The notes beneath the pieces were generated by a model. It was not told the origin of the DNA. It did not search any database and worked only from the letters and a program-made list of their open reading frames with translations. 64,000 nt of DNA, from contig NZ_CP108529.1 in the NCBI RefSeq assembly GCF_036002945.1, positions 5,823,001 through 5,887,000 on the forward strand, read 5' to 3'. The stretch's first letter is position 1; each line of letters opens with the position of its first letter. Shown in pieces: positions 17,759 through 25,882 of this stretch. A program made the position numbers and the translations under genes. The DNA is from Streptomyces sp. NBC_01224. Lineage in GTDB: Bacteria > Actinomycetota > Actinomycetes > Streptomycetales > Streptomycetaceae.

Positions 17759-17771
17759 TGACCGTCCGTGA
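17759..17771. promoter_or_regulatory. Candidate BldD box between cdgA and the protease gene
   Basis: TGACCGTCCGTGA matches the degenerate pattern TNAC-N5-GTNA. BldD with c-di-GMP represses cdgA in S. coelicolor. The motif is short, so a chance match is possible. Confidence 0.4.
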
Positions 17772-17881
17772 GGGTGAACTCCGCGGCCGACTGTTGACTC
17801 GACTGGGGCAGCTCAACAGGACGAAAGCCTCGAATCATCACAGGGTGGGTGGGTGACCGCATCCCGCACCCGGAGGTAGAT

Positions 17882-19123
17882 GTGCCGCGCCAGCACGGAA
17901 CCGGGGGAGTGGAGAGGCCGAGCCTGCGAGGTGCGGTCGCGGCTGTGACCTCCCTGCTGGCGCTCGCTGCCACCTCCCTCGTCGCCGGGCCCGCCGTGGC
18001 GGCCACCGGTGAAGCGGGTCCGTGCGCGCTGCCCCGGACCGAGGCGCACCACTCGCTCGGCGTGGGCGACTGGAACGACGCCTACCCCCGCCCCGACCAC
18101 TCCCTCGACGCGGTCATGGTCTTTCTCTCCTTCCCGGACCACCGCCCCACCAGCACCCCCAAGGAACTCACCGCCGACTACTTCCCCGCCACCACACAGT
18201 TCTTCCAGCGCGCCTCGTACGGGAAGTTCACCCTGCGCCCCCACCCGCTGCGGCAGTGGATCCAGATGCCCAAGGCGTCCGACTGGTACGGCATGCAACG
18301 GGACTGGAGCAGCGAGCGGCGCAGCGCCTATCTGCGCGACGCCATCGCCGTGGCGGACCCGAAGGTCGACTTCTCCCGGTTCAGCATCGTCTACCTGGTC
18401 GCCGACCCGGATGCCCCGGGCGTCGACTCCGACGCCACCAAGGTCGTCAACTTCGACCAGCCGCTGCACGCCGACGGCACGGACATCCGGCGCGTCGTCA
18501 CCGTCTTCGAACAGCACCCGCCGGACCACAATGTGCTGGCCCACGAGACCGGGCACGTCTTCGACCTGCCGGACCTCTACCACCGGCCGTCCGACGGCAA
18601 GGGCGACTGGGACACCTATGTCGGCGACTGGGACGTGATGGGCAGTCAGTTCGGGCTCGCACCGGACTTCTTCGGCTGGCACAAGTGGAAGCTGGGATGG
18701 CTGGACCGCAGGCAGGTGGTGTGCGTCCAGCGCAGCCGGGACATCACCCTGGAGCCGATCGCCGCCGTGCCCGCGCCCGGGGCCTCCATCGGCACCCGGC
18801 TCGCGGTGATCAGGACCGGTGAGGGCAGCGCCGTGGCCATCGAGGCGCGCAGCGCCACCGGCAACGACCGGACGACCTGCACCGAAGGCGTCCTGCTCTA
18901 CCGGGTGCGCAACGCAACCCCGTCCGGCGGCGGCCCGGTCGAGGTCATCGACACCCATCCCCGCACCGACGCCTGCTGGGACCTGTCCGTCTACGCGCCG
19001 CTCGCGGACGCCCCGCTGCGGGTCGGCGAGACGTACAGCATCCCCGGCGTGCACGCCAGGGTCGAGGTCGCCGGCCGGACACCGTCGGGCGCCTGGACGG
19101 TCCGGATCACCACGGGAACGTAG
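17882..19123 (+). CDS. Secreted M6-like (immune inhibitor A-type) metalloprotease
   Basis: A 413-residue exported protease. I prefer the GTG at 17882, which has GGAGG five bases before it, over the in-frame GTG at 17849. The signal peptide is RGAVAAVTSLLALAATSLVA ending in an AVAA site near residue 40. The zinc-binding HExxH lies in LAHETGHVFDLPDLYHRPS (about residues 220-238). A met-turn-like stretch DWDVMGSQFG follows about 20 residues later. The C-terminal part (RLAVIRTGEGSAVAIEARS) is a beta-rich domain common to this group. A bidirectional terminator follows at 19139. Confidence 0.83.
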   Translation: MPRQHGTGGVERPSLRGAVAAVTSLLALAATSLVAGPAVAATGEAGPCALPRTEAHHSLGVGDWNDAYPRPDHSLDAVMVFLSFPDHRPTSTPKELTADYFPATTQFFQRASYGKFTLRPHPLRQWIQMPKASDWYGMQRDWSSERRSAYLRDAIAVADPKVDFSRFSIVYLVADPDAPGVDSDATKVVNFDQPLHADGTDIRRVVTVFEQHPPDHNVLAHETGHVFDLPDLYHRPSDGKGDWDTYVGDWDVMGSQFGLAPDFFGWHKWKLGWLDRRQVVCVQRSRDITLEPIAAVPAPGASIGTRLAVIRTGEGSAVAIEARSATGNDRTTCTEGVLLYRVRNATPSGGGPVEVIDTHPRTDACWDLSVYAPLADAPLRVGETYSIPGVHARVEVAGRTPSGAWTVRITTGT

Positions 19124-19138
19124 GCTCCCGTGAACACG

Positions 19139-19170
19139 AAGAGGCCCCTCGCTTTCGCGAGGGGCCTCTT
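19139..19170. terminator. Bidirectional terminator (protease gene / tRNA-Lys copy 3)
   Basis: A 14-bp perfect stem with a four-base loop (AAGAGGCCCCTCGC and its complement), with A and T bases at both feet. It lies between convergent transcription units. Confidence 0.88.
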
Positions 19171-19177
19171 CCGTCTG

Positions 19178-19251
19178 TGCGCCGCCAGGGACTCGAACCC
19201 CGGACCCGCTGATTAAGAGTCAGCTGCTCTAACCAACTGAGCTAGCGGCGC
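19178..19251 (-). tRNA. tRNA-Lys (anticodon CTT), copy 3
   Basis: Identical to copies 1 and 2. Its first ten bases overlap the 3' end of the upstream protein gene on the same strand. A TAATGT -10 element about 18 bases upstream therefore lies inside that coding sequence. Confidence 0.97.
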
Positions 19252-19949
19252 CTGCTGACGTCGTAGACATTAGCATCCTGATCGGCGGGAGGAAAAATCG
19301 AATTCCTGGCCGCCGACGAGGGCGTCGACCTGGTCACCCGTACACAGGCCCAGAGCAGTACGTCCGGCCCCGGCAGCCACGGGCTGCGGGTGTCGGGGGC
19401 TACCACCCAGCGGGGCCCGGGGGCGGAGGAGGAGCAGGTCAGGGGCGGTACGGTCACCGCGTCCCCGATGCCGTGGCAGAGCAGCGGCGGGACCTTGCCG
19501 TCGACTCCGCCCCGCCCCTGCGCGCCCCTGCCGGTCCGCGGTTCATGGCCACCGCCCCACTCCTCCCAGTCGAGCAGCGACGGCAGCCGCTGGGCGGTGC
19601 CGGGGGAGGCGAAGAGCAGCATCCGTCCGCGGTGAGTGGCGACGGGGCCGGAGCCCGGGCCGTCCGCCCACAGGTGTTCCAGCATCCGGCGCCCGAAGAG
19701 GGTGGGCACATTCACCACGTCGAAGGCCGAACCGCACGGCAGCACCCCGGGCAAGGAGGGGTGGGCCTCCCACTGGGCCAGCGTGCTGCGCGGATAGGCC
19801 GCGGCGCCGGCGAGCCAGGCGGCGCCGGCCGCCGTGACCTGAGCCGTCTGGTTCGCGGCCCGGTCCCGCAGGAGGGCGAAGATGTCGGCGCCGTGGTGGG
19901 GGCCGTCGCCGTGATGCAGGGGCTTTTCGTCTGGCAGCCATGCGCTCAT
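19242..19949 (-). CDS. Primase-polymerase (prim-pol) N-terminal-like protein
   Basis: A 235-residue protein starting MSAWLPDEKPLHHGDGPH at the ATG at 19949. It resembles Streptomyces proteins annotated as bifunctional DNA primase/polymerase, which contain only the prim-pol fold: AAYPRSTLAQWEAHPSLPGVLP, then CGSAFDVVNVPTLFGRRMLE and GRMLLFASPGTAQRLPSLLDW. I do not see a complete metal triad, so polymerase activity is doubtful. The coding frame ends with RRR followed by TAG, and that TAG is positions 8-10 of the adjacent tRNA-Lys. The tail after about residue 160 is rich in Gly and Pro. Confidence 0.68.
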   Translation of the reverse strand: MSAWLPDEKPLHHGDGPHHGADIFALLRDRAANQTAQVTAAGAAWLAGAAAYPRSTLAQWEAHPSLPGVLPCGSAFDVVNVPTLFGRRMLEHLWADGPGSGPVATHRGRMLLFASPGTAQRLPSLLDWEEWGGGHEPRTGRGAQGRGGVDGKVPPLLCHGIGDAVTVPPLTCSSSAPGPRWVVAPDTRSPWLPGPDVLLWACVRVTRSTPSSAARNSIFPPADQDANVYDVSRRR

Positions 19950-20178
19950 GCGCCCATGTCTACCGGGAGTGATCAAGTGGGTTCCGAGAGTTGCCGGAAA
20001 CCGGGACAGGTCGGGGTGGGGAGGAGTATCTTGCGCTCGGGCATATGCCACTGGTTGTACCCGGTGTCAGGACCTGGCGTGGACGGGTGGCCCGGATCGA
20101 TCGGCGCGATGGCGGGCCGGGGCCGGTGGCAGGCCCGGTGGGACGGGTGCGCCGGTCGCGTCGGGGCCGTCACGGCAG

Positions 20179-20520
20179 TCAGGGCGTGGAGCCGCCCAGC
20201 AGGCTCCGGCCGAACTCGATCATCTTCTTGGCATAGTCCTCGGCCCACTCCGCACGCTGCGCGATGTCCGCGGTCGTCAGCCGGTCGAACCGGCGCGGAT
20301 CGGCGAGCTGGGCGGCGGCGATCGCCTGGAACTCGACCGCACGGTCGGCCGCGGCACGGAACGCCAGGGTCAGCTCGGTGGCGCGGGACAGCACCTCCTT
20401 CGGATCGTCCATCGATTCCAGGTCGAAGAAGTGCTCAGGATCGGCGACTGCCGCCGACGGCTCGAAGAGCAGGGGCGCGGGGCGCAGCCGCTGCTGCTCG
20501 TTCCGCTCGGGTTGTGCCAT
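20179..20520 (-). CDS. Conserved hypothetical protein, 113 residues
   Basis: A small acidic-helical protein starting MAQPERNEQQRLRPAPLLFE at the ATG at 20520, with a perfect GGAGG ribosome site. It is largely alpha-helical by composition (PKEVLSRATELTLAFRAAADR and AQRAEWAEDYAKKMIEFGRS) with no membrane segment or known motif. It lies 115 bases upstream of, but on the same strand as, the end of the helicase operon (20635). It could be a distal operon member, but I cannot assign a role. Confidence 0.7.
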   Translation of the reverse strand: MAQPERNEQQRLRPAPLLFEPSAAVADPEHFFDLESMDDPKEVLSRATELTLAFRAAADRAVEFQAIAAAQLADPRRFDRLTTADIAQRAEWAEDYAKKMIEFGRSLLGGSTP

Positions 20521-20634
20521 GTGGTGTTTCCTCCTTCGGTGGGCCCGACGGCCACCCTCCATTGTCCAACGTCGCGCAAGGGGGCTCCGCGGACAGCCGG
20601 AAGCAGGGCTGCGACCTGCCGGGACGGGGCGCCC

Positions 20635-21969
20635 TCACGCCTCCCACCGCACCCGGTGCTCGCCCAGATGTGCCAGCACCGCGTGGTTCGCCTCCCAGCC
20701 GTCCGGGAACTTCACCGTGACCCCCAGCTGCACCGGCTCCGTCGACGGGTGCTCGTCCAGCAGCTCCGCGACGCCCGCCCGGCACACCACGATGCACGCA
20801 TGCCGGTGGCGCGAGGCCAGTACACACAGCCGGCCCGTCTCCAGATGGAACGCCGTGGCGTCCGGGCGGCCGGACAACGGGTGCAGGACCACCGTCACAT
20901 CGAATTCGCGGCCCTGGAGCCGGTTCGCCGTGTCCACCGCCACGCCCGTCACGCCCAGCTCCCCGAGCGCCGCCCGTACCGCCGCCGCCTGGTCGCGGTG
21001 GGCGGTGCCGACCGCGACCCGGTCCGCCGTCACCGGGACCGGATCCGGGGAGCGTTCGCTCGTCGCCGCGCCACCCCGGTCGAGGAGCCGGCGGACGACC
21101 AGGGCCACCGCTCGTACCGCCTCCGGATCGGTGCGCGGGGTGTGCCGGGCCGGGAGTTCGAGCAGGCCCCAGCCGGATTCCGCGGCCTCGTCCAGCACCC
21201 GGTCCGGCGCCGAGCCGTCGGACGCGACGCCGAACGACAGCCGCCGGTCCCCGTGGCCCGTACCGCTGCGGAACGGGGTGTACGGGTAGAACGCGTCCGA
21301 GACGAGCGGCGCGGCGGAGGCGGGCAGCCGCCACGACACCGGCAGCCGGTGCTGAGGCAGGTGGGGATTGTGCGCGAGCAACGTGGAGACCGCGCTCGCG
21401 GACGGGTCGTACGACAGCCCCGCCCACTGGTCCGCGCCGACGATCGAGAACGGGTCCAACTGGCCCGGGTCGCCGACGAACAGCGCCCGTTCGAAGAGGC
21501 TCGCGACGGCCAGCAGCGCATCCGAACGCATCTGGTACGCCTCGTCGACGATCGCGTGCCCCCACGGCTCGACGTTCTTCACATGCGCCCACTTGGCGGC
21601 CGTCGAGATGACGACATCGAGTCCGGCGAGATCCGACGCCTTGGCCGACTTCCGTACATGGGCCAGGCCGTCCAGCACCTTGTCGTACGGGTCGGAGTCA
21701 TTGCTGTGCAACCGCCCGACCGGTAGCCCCGGGTCCTTCTCGGCCAGCCGCACCACCAGGTCGTCGACCTGGGCATTGGTCTGCGCGACCACCATCAACG
21801 GGTGCCCGGCCGCCGCGAGTTCGAGTGCGGCACGCACCACGAGTGTCGACTTGCCCGCGCCCGGCGGGGAGTCCACCACGATGCCGCGCGACGTACCGCT
21901 CAGGGTGTCGGCGAGGATCGCGTCGGTCGCCCGCGCGGCCTGGGCGCCCGGGTCGAATACGGCCGTCAC
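20635..21969 (-). CDS. SF1 (Dna2/Upf1-like) DNA/RNA helicase, third gene of nuclease-helicase operon
   Basis: A 444-residue ATPase with the full SF1 motif set: Walker A SPPGAGKST (residues 34-42), a Gln/Asn-rich motif Ia (VVAQTNAQVDDLV), Walker B AIVDEAYQ (139-145), motif III FVGDPGQLDPF (164-174), motif IV SWRLP (212-216), motif V VDTANRLQGREFDVTVV (345-361) and motif VI ASRHRHACIVV (385-395). It has no nuclease or extra domain, so it is a minimal Upf1/Dna2-type engine. Its start overlaps the stop of the unknown protein by four bases (ATGA), which implies translational coupling. Together with the RecB/Cas4-type nuclease two genes upstream it forms a split Dna2- or AddAB-like pair. Confidence 0.88.
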   Translation of the reverse strand: MTAVFDPGAQAARATDAILADTLSGTSRGIVVDSPPGAGKSTLVVRAALELAAAGHPLMVVAQTNAQVDDLVVRLAEKDPGLPVGRLHSNDSDPYDKVLDGLAHVRKSAKASDLAGLDVVISTAAKWAHVKNVEPWGHAIVDEAYQMRSDALLAVASLFERALFVGDPGQLDPFSIVGADQWAGLSYDPSASAVSTLLAHNPHLPQHRLPVSWRLPASAAPLVSDAFYPYTPFRSGTGHGDRRLSFGVASDGSAPDRVLDEAAESGWGLLELPARHTPRTDPEAVRAVALVVRRLLDRGGAATSERSPDPVPVTADRVAVGTAHRDQAAAVRAALGELGVTGVAVDTANRLQGREFDVTVVLHPLSGRPDATAFHLETGRLCVLASRHRHACIVVCRAGVAELLDEHPSTEPVQLGVTVKFPDGWEANHAVLAHLGEHRVRWEA

Positions 21970-23579
21970 AGAAGGTCCTCCGTGGTCACGGGATCGGGGC
22001 TCTCGGCCTGCCCGGCAGTGGCGCCCGGCGGGCCGCCGTGCGTCCAGGGCGTCTCCTCGGGGTCCGGCAGCTTGGGGCCGGCGCGCTGATCGTGCTCGAA
22101 CAGCGTCCAGGCGATCCGGTCGCCCGGCTCGGGCACCGAACCCGGGGCCGGCTCCTTGCTCCGGCCCATCCGGTCGGTGATCCGCAGCACCAGCAGGGGC
22201 GCGTTCCCGTCCTCCGGCTCCGTGGCGTACTCCACGAACTCGGCGGTCTGCGGCTTGCCGTCCAGCGAGCGGTAGACCTTGGTGCGCTCCCCGAGATGCG
22301 GGCGCTCGTCCGTGCGGACCGTGACCAACGGGCGCGGGGACGGGCGCTTCGACTCGCTGTACGCCATCACCACCTCCGTCACGTCGCCGACGAACGCCTC
22401 ACCGGCCAGCCGCCGCCCGGCCAGCACCAGCGGATCGTCCAGCGCCTCCTGTGCCTCCAGCTGGGCCTGTGCCGTCTCGCGCGAGGCCAGCTTCTGCGCG
22501 GCCGTCACCGCGTCGTCCCGGCGGGGCTGCGGCGGCTCGCCGGACCGCACCCGGTCCCGGTGACCGGTGAACGACCAGCGGTCCCTCGTCCAGCGGTCCT
22601 CGGCCCGAGACCCCTCGGGCAGTTCCTTCAGCAGATCGAGCCCCCGCCACACCGCGTCCCAGGTCGGCCTCATCACACCGGCCAGCAACGCCCTGATGTC
22701 CCGCTCGGCAGCGGTCAGTTCGGCGAGCCGGGCATCGGCCGCGAGTCCGTCCTCGGCCGCTGCGAGGGAGGTGCGCGCCCGGTCGTACTTCTCGATGGCG
22801 GGCGCCAGCAGCCGGTTGTCGAACGCGGGGTCCGTGGCCGGACCGGCCGGCGGGCACAGCAGCTGCCCTTCGCCGTCCCGCTCCAGCTCCGCACGGAGCG
22901 CGGCCCGCGCCCCGGACTCGCCCGCCGGGGCGGCGATCCAGGCCAGCAGCGCGCCCAGATGCTGATCCTCCAGGCTGCTCTGACCGGTCGCCCAGTGCCG
23001 GTTCAGCAGATCGGTCGTGGCCAGCAGCAGCGAGGAGCCCGGCACCCTGGCCCGCTCCCCGTAGTGCGTCAGCCAGCGGCCCAGCAGCGGGACACGGGCA
23101 GGGGCGGGGTACGGGGTGTCGGGCTCGTCCTCAGCCGTGCGCCTGAACCGCATGGAGCGGCCGAGCAGCCGTACGAAATCGATGCCCGCCCGGCTCGGCA
23201 CGATCAACTGCGGTGCGTCCGCGCACAGTTCGACCTCGACCTTGACCTTCTTCCCGGTCTCCGGATCGGTCTCATTGCGCTCGGCGGGCTCGACGACAGC
23301 CTCGTACGCCTCGATGTGCGGCAGCACCGCCTCGGCCAGCTCGGCGAGGAACGCGAACCGCAGATCCCGGTCGCGCGGCTGCGAAACCGCCAGCAGCCGG
23401 GGCGCCTCCCGGTCGGTCCCGACGAGCGCGCCCAATGGGGCGCCCGCCTCACCGGCGGTGGTCAGCGGCACCAGGACGAGCGGCCGGTCGGTGAGATGGC
23501 GGTGCAGGACCGTCGTCATCGGCTGCGCCCGGCCGCTCTCCACGGCCTCCAGCCGGGCCAGGGTGCTGATCAGCGACAT
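21966..23579 (-). CDS. Protein of unknown function in nuclease-helicase operon, 537 residues
   Basis: I do not recognise a domain. The protein starts MSLISTLARLEAVESGRAQP. The first 200 residues mix beta-rich stretches (HLTDRPLVLVPLTTAGEAGA) and a region around VELCADAPQLIVPSRAGIDF. The central part (about 250-400) is charged and helical (LAADARLAELTAAERDIRALL and DAVTAAQKLASRETAQAQLEAQ) and may be coiled coil. The C-terminal third looks like small beta-barrel folds (VMAYSESKRPSPRPLVTVRT, KVYRSLDGKPQTAEFVEYAT) and could bind nucleic acid. It overlaps both neighbours by 4 to 10 bases. The tight coupling suggests it joins the nuclease and helicase in one complex, which is inference. Confidence 0.8.
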   Translation of the reverse strand: MSLISTLARLEAVESGRAQPMTTVLHRHLTDRPLVLVPLTTAGEAGAPLGALVGTDREAPRLLAVSQPRDRDLRFAFLAELAEAVLPHIEAYEAVVEPAERNETDPETGKKVKVEVELCADAPQLIVPSRAGIDFVRLLGRSMRFRRTAEDEPDTPYPAPARVPLLGRWLTHYGERARVPGSSLLLATTDLLNRHWATGQSSLEDQHLGALLAWIAAPAGESGARAALRAELERDGEGQLLCPPAGPATDPAFDNRLLAPAIEKYDRARTSLAAAEDGLAADARLAELTAAERDIRALLAGVMRPTWDAVWRGLDLLKELPEGSRAEDRWTRDRWSFTGHRDRVRSGEPPQPRRDDAVTAAQKLASRETAQAQLEAQEALDDPLVLAGRRLAGEAFVGDVTEVVMAYSESKRPSPRPLVTVRTDERPHLGERTKVYRSLDGKPQTAEFVEYATEPEDGNAPLLVLRITDRMGRSKEPAPGSVPEPGDRIAWTLFEHDQRAGPKLPDPEETPWTHGGPPGATAGQAESPDPVTTEDLL

Positions 23580-24802
23580 GCCGCACTGCCCTCCAGCGCC
23601 TCTGCACGCAGCGCCGCCGCACGCCGCAGGGCCACGACCGTCGGATCCGCCGGGTCGCCCTCCTTGCCCGCGGCGGCGGCCAGCACCGCACCCACCGTCG
23701 TCAGCCCACCGAGCTCACCCCGCACGCTCCGCCCCAGCGCCTCCACAGCACCGGCCGCGCGGGCCTTCGCCCGGCAGTGGAAGGCCAGTTCACAAGCGGC
23801 CAGGCACTCCGGGGCATACGCCGCGCCGACGGACCCGACCGCGGCGTCGAGCTGTTGCGGGGAGCACTCCGGATCGAAGGTGGTGCCCTCGGGCAGGGCC
23901 GCCGCGATGTCCTCGATCCGGGTCAGCCTGGCCAGCTGGCGCCGGGTGACCGCACGCTGCTTGCGTACGTCGACGACCGAGGCGGTGGGCAGATTGGAGA
24001 AGTCCTTCGGGCAGACCAGCAGCACCCGGTGGCCGACCTCCGCGCCCTCGGTCAGCTCCGCGATCCGCTCCAGCGCCAGTACGTAGACGGCGGACTGCCG
24101 GGCTGCCGCACCGACTTTCGCCGCGTCGGCAGAACCATCGATCATGGGGAAGGACTTGATCTCGACGACCGTCCAGGTGCCGTCGGGGTGCACCGCGACC
24201 GCGTCCGGCTCCAGATAGGTGGGGGAGCCCGCCACCTCCAGGGCCAGCATCGGGTGGTCCAGCAGCGCCCAGCCGCCTGCCTCGGTCGCCTCCCGCAGCG
24301 CCAGCGCCGTACGCGCCGCGCGGCCCTCGGGACCGGCCGCGGTCAGATCGGGCACCAGGACCTCGCGCGGCGACTCGGCGCCGCCGCCGAGGCGCTCGTG
24401 GAGCAGCCGCATCAGCTCCGTACCGCCATCGGCCTTGACCTTGGCCTCGAAGGCGTTGCCCCGGACGAAAGCGAACTGCGACTGGCCGAAGGGGGCCGGT
24501 GAACCGAGCGCCGTGGCCAGCGCGGCCTTGTCCACCCCGGCGCCGTCCAGCAGGGCGCGGCGTCGGCAGCCGGGGTTGGCGGCGAGGGCGGCCAGCGCGC
24601 GGGCATCCAGCGGACGCGGTGCGACAGCCGGGCCCCGCAGCTCAGCGAGCCGCTGCCGGAGTGTCGTCCCCCGCTGTTCCCGCGCCTGCGGGGGCAGCGG
24701 CGTCGGCCCGGGGTGCGCGACCGGCCGAGGCGTCTGCGTCGGCCGATGCTGCGGCATCGATGGAATCTGCGGAGGTGGTCCGCTGACCAGGGATTCGCTC
24801 AC
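23570..24802 (-). CDS. RecB/Cas4/AddB-like PD-(D/E)XK nuclease with Fe-S cysteine signature
   Basis: A 410-residue protein counted from the GTG at 24802; no start has a good ribosome site (TTG at 24832 and ATG at 24757 are alternatives). Motifs in order: Cys79 (NPGCRRRALLD), Glu119 (RGNAFEAKV), Asp200 (YLEPDAVAV), Glu214-x-Lys216 (WTVVEIKSF), the RecB motif Gln236-x3-Tyr240 (RQSAVY), then Cys333-x3-Cys337-x5-Cys343 (PECLAACELAFHC). One early cysteine and three late ones around a PD-(D/E)XK core is the 4Fe-4S arrangement of AddB, Dna2 and Cas4. It should act on DNA ends or single strands. It is the first gene of a coupled operon with an unknown protein and an SF1 helicase. Confidence 0.85.
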   Translation of the reverse strand: MSESLVSGPPPQIPSMPQHRPTQTPRPVAHPGPTPLPPQAREQRGTTLRQRLAELRGPAVAPRPLDARALAALAANPGCRRRALLDGAGVDKAALATALGSPAPFGQSQFAFVRGNAFEAKVKADGGTELMRLLHERLGGGAESPREVLVPDLTAAGPEGRAARTALALREATEAGGWALLDHPMLALEVAGSPTYLEPDAVAVHPDGTWTVVEIKSFPMIDGSADAAKVGAAARQSAVYVLALERIAELTEGAEVGHRVLLVCPKDFSNLPTASVVDVRKQRAVTRRQLARLTRIEDIAAALPEGTTFDPECSPQQLDAAVGSVGAAYAPECLAACELAFHCRAKARAAGAVEALGRSVRGELGGLTTVGAVLAAAAGKEGDPADPTVVALRRAAALRAEALEGSAACR

Positions 24803-25634
24803 CCGCCGAAGTCTTGCATCCGGCACTGACAATCGGGGACTTCGTGGTCCGGGCGAATCGCGGGAAGCGGGCTGTGAACCGGTCCCCGACCCGGTCGGCG
24901 ATACGCATCACCGGTCCGGCCAGCAGGGCTCCGACGCCCATCACGGCAGCGCCCGCGACCGCGTCGAGGAAGTAATGATTGGCCGTGCCCATCACCACGA
25001 ACGTGGTGACCAGGGGGTACGCGATGCCCGCGGCCCGTACGAGCGGGTGCCGGCCGTGACGCCACAGCAGGATTCCGCACCAGAGCGCCCAGCCGACGTG
25101 CAGGCTCGGCATCGCCGCGTACTGGTTCGTCATTCCGCCCATGCCGCGCGGAGCACTCGCCTCGGTGCCCCACCAGCCGTACGAGCTGTACTGCGCCATC
25201 GTGTCGACGAAGCCGTGAGTGGCGTGAAGCAGCCGGGGCGGGCAGGTCGGCATCAGCGTGAAGCCGATCAGGCCGAGCAGCGTGGAGGTCATCAGCCAGG
25301 TGCGAGCCCTGCGGTACACGGCCTGGCGGCGGCGGAAAAGCCAGATCAGAACGGCCGGGGTGACCAGATAGTGCAGGGACGCGTATATGAAGTCGGCGGG
25401 TATGCCTATGGAGGGGTGGGCGGTCAGCAGCCGGTTGAGCGGGTGCTCGAAGTTGATGTGGAGCGTCTTCTCCAGGTGCAGGATGCGCAGACCGTGGTCG
25501 ACGGCCGTGGACACGTCGCCGCGCGCGACCAGCCGGCCCGCCGAGTAGGCTGCGTACACCAGGGCCAGCAACGGCAGCTCGGTCCACCAACGGGGCCGCG
25601 GGCGCGGCACGTACGCGGTGCTGGCATGCTGCAT
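24642..25634 (-). CDS. PAP2 superfamily membrane phosphatase
   Basis: An integral membrane phosphatase or lipid phosphate transferase of 330 residues. I prefer the ATG at 25634 (MQHASTAYVPRP) with GGAG before it. About six membrane helices are seen, for example ELPLLALVYAAYSAGRLV and IPADFIYASLHYLVTPAVLI. The PAP2 catalytic motifs are AMPSLHVGW (about 190) and GTANHYFLDAVAG (about 230), with the conserved histidines. It belongs to the inositol phosphorylceramide synthase-like/PA-phosphatase group of actinomycetes. The last 55 residues are Ala/Asp-rich and overlap the start of the nuclease gene by about 160 bases in another frame. Either the tail is dispensable or the nuclease starts later. 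Confidence 0.85.
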   Translation of the reverse strand: MQHASTAYVPRPRPRWWTELPLLALVYAAYSAGRLVARGDVSTAVDHGLRILHLEKTLHINFEHPLNRLLTAHPSIGIPADFIYASLHYLVTPAVLIWLFRRRQAVYRRARTWLMTSTLLGLIGFTLMPTCPPRLLHATHGFVDTMAQYSSYGWWGTEASAPRGMGGMTNQYAAMPSLHVGWALWCGILLWRHGRHPLVRAAGIAYPLVTTFVVMGTANHYFLDAVAGAAVMGVGALLAGPVMRIADRVGDRFTARFPRFARTTKSPIVSAGCKTSAGERIPGQRTTSADSIDAAASADADASAGRAPRADAAAPAGAGTAGDDTPAAAR

Positions 25635-25882
25635 CCGGAAGCTCTCCATCATGTGTTCATGCGACCGACGGCGGGCGTTCAACCGTACGGTGCGTGTCGG
25701 CCGCGATTCCCCCGGGGGTCCTTGTCGGGTGCCCCGTGTGCGCACGGATTTCTCCGCGCAGGGAGTGACGCCGGTTCGGCCCCGGAGGTTGCCTTCGGAA
25801 GACGTGCGCGATGATGGGAAAACCGGACGATCCGTTCTGTCACGATCTCCGGCCTCAGATCTCAGTCTCAGGGAGAGCCGTC

